Assembly (NCBI RefSeq): GCF_900101125.1
Contig: NZ_FNFL01000001.1
Coordinates: 868,001 to 932,000, forward strand
DNA length: 64,000 bases
Direction of reading: 5' to 3'
Source of the DNA: Sediminibacillus albus
GTDB taxonomy: Bacteria; Bacillota; Bacilli; Bacillales; Amphibacillaceae
The notes beneath the pieces are model-generated. The model made no database searches and had not been told where the DNA came from. It saw nothing but the letters and a program-made list of their open reading frames with translations. The position numbers and the translations under genes are program-made. Shown in pieces: positions 57,659 through 64,000 of the stretch (the stretch's first letter is position 1; the number at the start of each line of letters is the position of its first letter).

Positions 57659-58454
57659 CCTTCATCACGGGGCTGGTCTCACTCATCAGTTATTGCTGGC
57701 ACTTCCTTTTATAATGGCAATCATTCTCTACATTTCAGCTGTGCTTTTATCGCTGCAGCGGCAGCGGCCATGGCACTGGCACCGTTCTGTATTTTGGATA
57801 GCAGGTTGCCTCTCAGCTATTGCTGCGGTCTCCGGTCCGCTGGCACGCCGTGCTGTCTTCGACTTTGAAGCTCACATGGCGGGACATTTACTGCTCGGAA
57901 TGCTTGCACCTCTCCTGATGGTGCTTGGCGCCCCAGTTACACTGATGCTTAGAACACTCCGGCCCAGAAGTGCCCGTCGTTTATCGCGTCTGCTCCGAAG
58001 CTGGCCCGTCCGAGTGATTAGTGATCCTTTGTTTGCTTCCATTCTTAACGTAGGCGGGTTATGGCTGCTTTACACTACTAACTTATACAGCGCTATGCAC
58101 GGGAGCAATCCCTTACATGCGCTTATCCACCTGCATGTCTTTTTGGCTGGCTACGTGTTTACAGCCGCTATCATTTATATTGACCCGACTCCCCACAGGG
58201 CCTCATTTGTCTATCGTTCTGGTGCATTAATCGCAGCACTGGCTGCCCACGGGATGTTATCCAAGTACATTTATGCCCATCCACCAGCAGGCGTGTCAGC
58301 CATACAAGCAGAATCTGGTGGAATGCTTATGTACTATGGCGGCGACGCGGTCGATGTCATCCTTATTTGTATCCTTTGTTACCAATGGTATAAGCGTTGC
58401 AGGCCGCGTATCCCCCTTTCGGTAAGCAAGCCTGAAGGTTTTCCGCAAAATTAA
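57642..58454 (+). CDS. ctaG: CtaG-like cytochrome c oxidase assembly factor
   Basis: A 270-residue protein with seven membrane helices of the Caa3-type CtaG family. Typical marks are H-M-A-G-H-L-L-L-G-M-L-A-P-L-L near 83-97, H-A-L-I-H-L-H-V-F-L-A-G near 164-175, D-P-T-P-H-R near 183, and a G-G-D-A-V-D stretch near the end. CtaG helps build cytochrome caa3 oxidase, probably in copper insertion. In B. subtilis it ends the cta operon; here it pairs with DUF2243. Start at 57642 or 57651 within the upstream gene. Confidence 0.88.
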   Translation: MMAMNNLHHGAGLTHQLLLALPFIMAIILYISAVLLSLQRQRPWHWHRSVFWIAGCLSAIAAVSGPLARRAVFDFEAHMAGHLLLGMLAPLLMVLGAPVTLMLRTLRPRSARRLSRLLRSWPVRVISDPLFASILNVGGLWLLYTTNLYSAMHGSNPLHALIHLHVFLAGYVFTAAIIYIDPTPHRASFVYRSGALIAALAAHGMLSKYIYAHPPAGVSAIQAESGGMLMYYGGDAVDVILICILCYQWYKRCRPRIPLSVSKPEGFPQN

Positions 58455-58483
58455 TCGGACAGTTTGAGTTAAACTGTCCGATT
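58453..58483 (+). terminator. Terminator of the DUF2243-ctaG operon
   Basis: CGGACAGTTT / AAACTGTCCG stem right after the stop; the T-run is weak (ATTCACTTTA). Confidence 0.65.
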
Positions 58484-58534
58484 CACTTTATTTGAGGCTG
58501 TTTCTGCTCCTGTAAAAAAGCAGCCGCACTCAAT

Positions 58535-59941
58535 TCAGTTTTTGTTAGAATTCGTCAACACCATTTCTAATTCTTCTAGTGACCTGCCTTTTGTTTCAGG
58601 AACCATCCTCCAGACAAAGATAGCAGAAAGTACGCTCATGAGACCATAAAAAGAATAAGTCAATCCACCACTGTATTCCATCATAGAGGGATACGTAGAG
58701 GAAATGAAATAGTTTGCTGCCCATTGCGCAGCAACAGCGAGCGCAACTGCCTGCCCTCTTATTTTGTTAGGGAAAATTTCGGCAATCAATACCCATACCA
58801 CAGGTCCCCAAGACATCATAAAAGAAGCTGTATAGATAATAATGAAGATTAAAGTGCCGATTCCTATCATGTTGAAAAAGGCCAGGCCGGCCACTCCGAA
58901 CATGCCAATTGTCATCCCAATCGAGCCAATAATCAACAATGGTTTTCGGCCGAATTTGTCGACTGTCATTATTGCTATCAGGGTAAAAATAACATTTACC
59001 AGCCCCATGATGATTGTTTGGAACATGGAAGCATCTCTAGCTGCACCCATACTTTCAAAAATACGCGGTGCATAATAAAGAGCTACATTTATGCCGACAA
59101 ATTGCTGGAAAACAGACAGCAATATACCGATCACAATGATTTTTTTGCCAAAAGAAAATAGCCTGCCTTTTTCCGCGTCAAAAGATTTCTTAATTTCATA
59201 CATTGTTGCTTTAGCCATCGTTTGGTCATAAATCTTGGAAAGGATATTTCTCGCTTTTTCATCCTGATTCTTTAAAACTAAATATCTAGGCGTTTCTGGC
59301 ACTGCGAATAATAAGACGAGAAACAATGCAGCAGGGATAGCTTCTGATAAAAACATATAGCGCCAGCCGACATCATTAATCCACTCTGCCGACTGTCCCC
59401 TGGCAATTCCCCAGTTAACAAAATACACAACCAGCATACCGAAAATAATGGCAAATTGGTTTAAAGAAACAAGCCTTCCCCTAATTTCCGGCGGTGCCAT
59501 CTCGCCAATATACATCGGCGCGACCGCTGACGCCAATCCCACCCCAACACCTCCGATTATCCGGTAGATGTTAAATGTTACTAATAGAGATAAAGTTGGA
59601 TCACCTTTAGAAAAAAACAGAAACTCTGGATAAGCTGAACCTAAGGCTGACAGTAAAAATAGCACAGCTGCCAGCATCAAAGAGTATTTTCTACCAATCC
59701 GATTGGATAAAAAACCAGATAAAAAACCACCGATAATACAACCGATTAGTGCACTTGAAACAGTTATTCCATGAACAAGCGAGCTAAGGTTCAAATTTTC
59801 AGCAAAGTAGTTCTGCAGCGATCCTTCTGCCCCGGAAATAACAGCTGTATCATAACCGAACAAAAGTCCTCCCAAGGTTGCGACGAGCGTAACTAAGCTG
59901 ATAAATAAACGTTTATGTTTCTTCATATTCGGAGGAAGCAA
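58535..59941 (-). CDS. MFS sugar:proton symporter (XylE/CsbC type)
   Basis: A 468-residue transporter with 12 membrane helices of the sugar porter family. Signatures: G-Y-D-T-A-V-I-S-G in helix 1, G-R-K-Y-S after helix 2, P-M-Y-I-G-E-M-A-P-P-E-I-R-G-R-L after helix 4, Q-Q-F-V-G-I-N in helix 7, P-E-T-P-R-Y-L and V-P-E-T-K-G-R-S-L-E-E-L-E at the end. Likely substrates are pentoses, hexoses or inositol. TTG 59941 has AGAGGAAG seven bases upstream; ATG 59926 is an alternative. Confidence 0.88.
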   Translation of the reverse strand: MLPPNMKKHKRLFISLVTLVATLGGLLFGYDTAVISGAEGSLQNYFAENLNLSSLVHGITVSSALIGCIIGGFLSGFLSNRIGRKYSLMLAAVLFLLSALGSAYPEFLFFSKGDPTLSLLVTFNIYRIIGGVGVGLASAVAPMYIGEMAPPEIRGRLVSLNQFAIIFGMLVVYFVNWGIARGQSAEWINDVGWRYMFLSEAIPAALFLVLLFAVPETPRYLVLKNQDEKARNILSKIYDQTMAKATMYEIKKSFDAEKGRLFSFGKKIIVIGILLSVFQQFVGINVALYYAPRIFESMGAARDASMFQTIIMGLVNVIFTLIAIMTVDKFGRKPLLIIGSIGMTIGMFGVAGLAFFNMIGIGTLIFIIIYTASFMMSWGPVVWVLIAEIFPNKIRGQAVALAVAAQWAANYFISSTYPSMMEYSGGLTYSFYGLMSVLSAIFVWRMVPETKGRSLEELEMVLTNSNKN

Positions 59942-60084
59942 CCACTCACTTCCTCTCCACACCCCTTTCTCGATGTAATCGCTTACCACAAACCGTATTC
60001 TACCAGTTCATTGTTAGTTTGTACAGTAAACAAACTAAGTTTAAGAGAGTGTACCTGTCAGAAGAATTGACTTTAAATTTTTGG

Positions 60085-60200
60085 TTTTCGCTCCTCTTTT
60101 ACCGGAAGTCGCTCTACTTCTTCATTGTTGATCATCTTCCGGATTTTCACTCTTCTTTCCGGACGAGTCGCTCTTCTTTTCCTGAAAGTTGATCGACTTC
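60085..60200 (+). repeat. Phased repeat array, locus D
   Basis: Cores GCTCCTCTT (60091), GCTCTACTT (60112), GATCATCTT (60130), ACTCTTCTT (60149), GCTCTTCTT (60170) and GATCGACTT (60191) are 18-21 bp apart, in the same orientation as loci A and B. Confidence 0.8.
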
Positions 60201-60206
60201 CTTCGC

Positions 60207-60992
60207 CTATTGGATAGGTTTTGCAGCTTTTATTAGTACGGATTCTCCCTGGAAGCTATTCACTTTTCCGGCTTTTTGGGTAATTTTAAATTTCTGTTGA
60301 TAATGGGCAGGGGCTTGCAGCATTTCTTTTGCCAATTGTTGTTTTTCTGCTTCCGGGAGAGCCATTGTGTTACACCAGTTATCAAATGAAAACGACTTTT
60401 TAAGGCAATGCATTTCTTCCAATTCAAATCCTTGTTGCTCGATAAGGCGAACCCACTCGGATTTTTTCCAAGCTCGTTGATGACTGTAATCCCTCTTCTT
60501 TTCTATTCGGTTATAAAATTCGTCAAACTCATCGTCTTCCGGGGCCGTGTTATCAATAAATAAAAAAATGCCACCTTTCTTTAATGCTCGGAAGGCTTCC
60601 CTAACAAAGGATTCAATATCAGCAAAATGATGAGCCGCAATCCGGCACACTGCAATATCAAATGTTTCTGCTGGAAAAGGTAGGTTCTCTGCGTCTGCCT
60701 CCAAAAATTCCACATTGCTATGGCCATTGGATTCAATAAATTTTTTAGAGGCTGCCAGAATTTCCTTCGTTAGATCAATTGCCGTTATTTTTTTTGATAA
60801 TGGCGCTAACGCATTGGCCACGTGTCCGCCGCCAGTCGCGATGTCCAGCACCGTTTCTTCCCCGTTCCAATGAAGCAGCTTCACCAGCTTAGCCAAATCC
60901 TCCCCTTTTGCATGTACCGTACTAGTTACATAGTTTGCTGCATTGTTGCCAAATTGCAGTTGAACATCTGTTTTCGCGCTATTATTTACCAT
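60207..60992 (-). CDS. SAM-dependent methyltransferase (YcgJ/UbiE type)
   Basis: A 261-residue class I methyltransferase. Motif I is V-L-D-I-A-T-G-G-G-H-V near residues 48-58, the acidic loop A-I-D-L-T near 69, the motif D-A-E-N-L-P-F-P-A-E-T-F-D near 97-109, and R-A-L-K-K-G-G near 135. The N terminus has the Q-L-Q-F-G-N-N-A-A-N-Y stretch common in this group. ATG 60992 has AAAGGAGATA upstream. Small-molecule substrate unknown. Confidence 0.87.
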   Translation of the reverse strand: MVNNSAKTDVQLQFGNNAANYVTSTVHAKGEDLAKLVKLLHWNGEETVLDIATGGGHVANALAPLSKKITAIDLTKEILAASKKFIESNGHSNVEFLEADAENLPFPAETFDIAVCRIAAHHFADIESFVREAFRALKKGGIFLFIDNTAPEDDEFDEFYNRIEKKRDYSHQRAWKKSEWVRLIEQQGFELEEMHCLKKSFSFDNWCNTMALPEAEKQQLAKEMLQAPAHYQQKFKITQKAGKVNSFQGESVLIKAAKPIQ

Positions 60993-61087
60993 ATACATAT
61001 CTCCTTTGTAGTTCTGTTGCAGCATTAATTGCTTCTATACGGTATTCTTCGTCATTTACTGGAATACCTGCTCCAGTCCTGACCTGA

Positions 61088-62290
61088 TTAAGGATTGCTA
61101 TTTCGCCTGTTGAAAATTATCCAAGCCACCCCTAGCAGCAACAGCGAACATCCTGCAAGATCATATAAAATAGTGATCGAGGATCTCTGTAAAAGGAAGA
61201 ATGCCATTAGCGGACCGAGAGCCGCTCCAATGTCAATAACAACCGTATAAGCAGTCATCATTTTAAGTTGATCTGATTGCACAGCGGCCCTGGCTGCCAG
61301 TGTATCTGCGGTTGTCACAAAAGCAGTAGAAGTTAATTGAAACATTAATAGCAGGATGATCAGTGACACAATGGATGAAGTATGTGCCAACAAAATAAGT
61401 AATACGGCACCACTAAACGCAGGGATTAACAATAAATGGTGTTTTAAATTAGACCCATCGATAACTTTGCCGACCATTGGAGCCACGAAGGGGTCCCAGC
61501 TCCAGCGGACTGCCTGAATGATTCCTGCTAACGTGGCAGCTCCGATTGATAATTCGAGAGCTATCCAGCCGCCAGCATAGCTTCTGGCAATTAATTGACT
61601 AAGTGTCGATGCAAAAATTCCGAACACAATCAATCCTACAGCCATGCCGGTCAGTAAAACCATTCGTTGATAAGGAAAAAACCACGCCAGGGAGGCTGTC
61701 TCTTTTAGGGCTTTTGGCTGTCCTCCTCCTTTTTTTACTGGAACGAGCAGCCAAACAAAAGGTAAAGTAAGTAATCCCATTCCGGCAAACAGGGTTGTAA
61801 CAAAAAATATCGAAGTCTGATCAACCAATATTCCTCCGACAAGCATACCAAATAAACCACCAATTCCCCATAACCCGTTATACAAGCCGACATACTGGCC
61901 ACGGTTTTGCTCGTCAGTCTCTTCAATGACTGTAAGGAAACCGCCAAGCCGGAGCAGCGACCACGAGATCCCCCAAAGAGCACGAAGAAAAAAAAGTATC
62001 CAGAATTGGTTAAACACGCCGTAAGACATTGTCGTAAGAACAGCTAAACCTACAGCAATAAAAACGCCTGTCCTCAACTGAACATGTTTATAAAACAGAC
62101 CGATGAGCGGATTGATCGGCAGGCGGATAAACCGGTTAATGGATAGAAGCAGTCCGACCTGCCACACGGCTGCCAAACCAAATTCAGGCCAGTATAACGG
62201 CAGGACAACCAGCAGCATAGCATCACCCAACACCGACACAGCAGTAATGACAGCTATTCCTATAATTTTTCTTTTAGCCGATAGTAGCAT
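61088..62290 (-). CDS. MFS efflux-type transporter
   Basis: A 400-residue MFS protein with 12 membrane helices. After helix 2 comes N-R-F-I-R-L-P-I-N-P, after helix 4 F-F-L-R-A-L-W-G-I-S-W, and in the second half the characteristic G-K-V-I-D-G-S-N near residue 280. ATG 62290 has GAAAGGGATA upstream. A ten-codon ORF with its own strong site and a hairpin lie upstream, which suggests attenuation as for inducible drug efflux genes. Substrate unknown. Confidence 0.83.
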   Translation of the reverse strand: MLLSAKRKIIGIAVITAVSVLGDAMLLVVLPLYWPEFGLAAVWQVGLLLSINRFIRLPINPLIGLFYKHVQLRTGVFIAVGLAVLTTMSYGVFNQFWILFFLRALWGISWSLLRLGGFLTVIEETDEQNRGQYVGLYNGLWGIGGLFGMLVGGILVDQTSIFFVTTLFAGMGLLTLPFVWLLVPVKKGGGQPKALKETASLAWFFPYQRMVLLTGMAVGLIVFGIFASTLSQLIARSYAGGWIALELSIGAATLAGIIQAVRWSWDPFVAPMVGKVIDGSNLKHHLLLIPAFSGAVLLILLAHTSSIVSLIILLLMFQLTSTAFVTTADTLAARAAVQSDQLKMMTAYTVVIDIGAALGPLMAFFLLQRSSITILYDLAGCSLLLLGVAWIIFNRRNSNP

Positions 62291-62357
62291 ACATGTATCC
62301 CTTTCGTACCCATCCATAATGGATGAGTGGATGCGTATTCGATTCTTATTTGTTTTC

Positions 62358-62390
62358 TTATTTATTCCAGTGCGCTATCACGTCTGTCAT
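62358..62390 (-). CDS. Candidate leader peptide of the MFS gene
   Basis: A ten-codon ORF (M-T-D-V-I-A-H-W-N-K) with AGGAGGGGG seven bases before its ATG. It is followed 30-50 nt later by a hairpin with arms ACTCATCC / GGATGGGT (62308-62328, minus strand), just before the MFS site and start. This is the layout of translation attenuators; the link is inference. Confidence 0.45.
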   Translation of the reverse strand: MTDVIAHWNK

Positions 62391-62588
62391 GTATCCCCCT
62401 CCTAGTTTCCTATTGTACGTTTTAAAAAGACGAAAAAAAGTGTACAATCTATTAAAACTCTCTTCCCCTTAGAGAAGGGTAATTTAGTAGATTATTAAAT
62501 ATTAACCGCTGCATCAAGCAATACCCTAGGCTGGAAGGATTAGACGGGCTTTGGTTTTGGAAACAGGAAGAAAAGGAGGAGCTCCATC

Positions 62589-63482
62589 ATGGAAGAACAG
62601 AAAATAATCCAATTTATTAAAGAGAGATTTCCTCATAAAAATATAACAGCCATCGAAGTGATTAATACAGGTTGGGACAATGATGTACTTCTTTTAAATA
62701 AAGAACTTGTTTTCCGCTTTCCGAAAACCAAGGATATAAGGAAAAAGGTGCAAACAGAGGTGGAACTGCTAAAAGCACTTAATGAACGTAACCCACCAGT
62801 AGAGCTGCCTCGCCCTACCGTTCTTGAAAACTTTAATAAAGAGCTGACATGTATGTATTACCCTCTCATAAACGGGAAATCGCTGGATAAATTAAATGAA
62901 AGCATGATTAAAGCGAATAAGAAAAATGCAAAAGTGATGGGAACGTTTCTAACCAAGCTCCACCATCTCCGTAATACAAACCCTGCTATTAATCTGGAGA
63001 CCAGCCATCCATTCGATTACTGGAATAACTTGTTTACTGCCGTTAAGAACCAGGTGCTTCCATTAGTAAGTAATCGGGAAGCATATTTGATAACTGGATT
63101 TTTTTCTGATTTTCTGCATTCGTTTTCTAATCAAAATTATCGTCCTACCTTCATTCATGGCGACCTTTCCAGCAATAATATCATCGGTGATCCAGAGACT
63201 GGGAAGATTCTTGGGGTGATTGATTTTACCGATGCACAGCTTGGGGACCCAGCGTTTGACTTTGCCGGCTTTTATTGGGATTTTGGCGCTGCCTTCACTC
63301 GTGAAGTTCTTAATCAGTATCAGGGGGACGACCCAGCTGACAAAATTTTTCAGCGTGTACAGCAGTTTTATGGGGTTCAGCCAATCTTCCATGAATTGCT
63401 GTACAAGCTCAAGCTCGGACATCCGATTAACTGGCAGACAGCTTTGGACAAATTCAAGCATTTACTGGCAAGCAAAGAATAA
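62589..63482 (+). CDS. Aminoglycoside phosphotransferase-family kinase
   Basis: A 297-residue APH-fold kinase. Catalytic loop F-I-H-G-D-L-S-S-N-N-I near residues 193-203 (base Asp in HGD) and the metal loop V-I-D-F-T-D-A-Q-L-G-D-P near 213-224. The N-terminal lobe starts with G-W-D-N-D-V and the V-F-R-F-P-K strand with the ATP Lys, as in APH(2'') and related proteins. It could modify aminoglycosides or another small alcohol. AGGAGGAG precedes the ATG. The next gene, on the other strand, is also an APH-family enzyme. Confidence 0.85.
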   Translation: MEEQKIIQFIKERFPHKNITAIEVINTGWDNDVLLLNKELVFRFPKTKDIRKKVQTEVELLKALNERNPPVELPRPTVLENFNKELTCMYYPLINGKSLDKLNESMIKANKKNAKVMGTFLTKLHHLRNTNPAINLETSHPFDYWNNLFTAVKNQVLPLVSNREAYLITGFFSDFLHSFSNQNYRPTFIHGDLSSNNIIGDPETGKILGVIDFTDAQLGDPAFDFAGFYWDFGAAFTREVLNQYQGDDPADKIFQRVQQFYGVQPIFHELLYKLKLGHPINWQTALDKFKHLLASKE

Positions 63483-63497
63483 TAGCACTACCACTAC

Positions 63498-64000
63498 TTA
63501 ATAGGAAGCTGGGATATCTTCGATGGTCCTGCCAAAATGCTGCTTATACAAATGTTCAAATATGCCGATGGCCTGATAAAAGCCTTGTTCATAGCGGCCA
63601 TCTTCGTCCACCGTCCAGCAGGTGGCCAGAACGGAATGACAAAACCCCCATAATAGCAGTCTTTCTTTATTCAATTGTAATTCCCGAGTAAATATTGCTG
63701 TCCTTGTTTCGATCACCCAATAGCTACCTTCTTCCGGAAGCTTATTCAATAAAAACTGGATAAGATCGTATTCCCGCTCCCCAATTAATCCTTTTGGATC
63801 AATTGCCAGCCAAGATTCCCCATTCCTCAGCAAATTGTAATGATGAAAATCTCCATGCAGGAGCCAATGTTTTTTAATTGTTTGATTCAAATAAGCGAAA
63901 ATGCCAAGCGCATTTTCTAGCGTTTTTTCGCTAATGGGCCCGATACCTTTGGGATGGTTGCGTGCAATCTTTCTTAACCCTGCTTCTCTTACTTCTGTTG
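63498..64000 (-). CDS. APH(6)-type (streptomycin/hydroxyurea) phosphotransferase, 5' end outside the window
   Basis: The frame is open from the right window edge to the stop at 63498, so the start lies beyond it. The visible 166 residues hold the catalytic loop L-L-H-G-D-F-H-H-Y-N-L-L and the metal loop W-L-A-I-D-P-K-G-L-I-G-E. A C-terminal helical region follows, with W-G-F-C-H-S-V-L-A and F-G-R-T-I-E. This order and the D-P-K-G motif match the APH(6)/hydroxyurea kinase family. The internal TTG at 63890 is not the real start. Convergent with the previous kinase gene with a 15-bp gap. Confidence 0.85.
   Translation of the reverse strand, partial: TEVREAGLRKIARNHPKGIGPISEKTLENALGIFAYLNQTIKKHWLLHGDFHHYNLLRNGESWLAIDPKGLIGEREYDLIQFLLNKLPEEGSYWVIETRTAIFTRELQLNKERLLLWGFCHSVLATCWTVDEDGRYEQGFYQAIGIFEHLYKQHFGRTIEDIPASY

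Noticed and set aside
1-64000. tRNA, rRNA, IS transposase, integrase or prophage structural genes
   Set aside because: I looked for CCA-ended cloverleaves, 16S/23S/5S signatures and DDE or tyrosine recombinase proteins and saw none; the amidase alone does not make a prophage.

Overview
The window is a 64 kb piece of chromosome from a low-GC, endospore-forming Gram-positive bacterium of the Bacillaceae. Three things support this. Many genes match Bacillus families by eye (YfmL, YvbH, YpjP, YndM, YkoN/YkoP/YkoQ, YtrA, CypC, GsiB, DUF2642 and CotF-like coat proteins, a Spo0E-type phosphatase). Promoters and operators follow Bacillus rules (sigma-A, sigma-B-like, sigma-D-like, a TnrA/GlnR box). 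Genes start with strong GGAGG sites and often with TTG or GTG. I cannot name the genus. I see no rRNA, tRNA, CRISPR array, IS transposase or prophage block.

Layout. 1-9 kb: end of a lipoprotein; an SMR exporter pair behind a structured leader that looks like a guanidine-IV-type riboswitch; a DinG-family helicase; a GNAT; a frameshifted peptidase E; methylmalonyl-CoA epimerase; DEAD-box helicase YfmL. 9.6-14.9 kb: a seven-gene minus-strand ABC export operon with four separate permease subunits. 15-20 kb: spore-coat-like genes, a Cdd1 protein, a decayed GNAT, an XRE/membrane pair, and a divergent stress pair (YtxH-type and GsiB-type) behind two sigma-B-like promoters. 20-23 kb: esterase and the queuosine genes yhhQ-queF. 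23-27 kb: a ytr-like operon (GntR regulator, ATPase, large permease) that also carries an ECF sigma factor. 27-34 kb: K+/H+ or Na+/H+ antiporter, 6-phosphogluconolactonase, Spo0E-like and RsbR-like regulators, fatty-acid peroxygenase CypC. 34-43 kb: Ak.1/thermitase-like protease, chemoreceptor, ykoN/Q/P, and an amidase, with a perfect 177-bp inverted repeat at the two ends. 43-46.5 kb: a nitrogen operon (amt, GlnD-like nucleotidyltransferase, DnaQ-like exonuclease, short MerR/GlnR-like regulator) with a TnrA box near -50. 47-53 kb: YvbH, CDGSH protein, class A PBP with a long acidic tail, YpjP, and an MsrA gene with an in-frame TGA exactly at the catalytic cysteine. 54-64 kb: ABC exporter, NAD(P)-binding protein, DUF2243-CtaG pair, sugar symporter, methyltransferase, an MFS gene with a short leader peptide, and two aminoglycoside-phosphotransferase-family genes.

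The most interesting signals are these: (1) the MsrA gene, which is either a selenoprotein or a nonsense mutant hit exactly in its active site; (2) a family of intergenic arrays built on a 9-bp core repeated every 21/21/21/19 bp (82-bp period) at four places; (3) composite repeats carrying their own terminator hairpin, each just downstream of a gene and in its direction; (4) the 177-bp perfect inverted repeat around 7.7 kb; (5) the SMR pair in which one subunit lacks the essential glutamate, behind a kissing-loop-like leader.

All calls come from reading the sequence and remembered family features. No database search was run.
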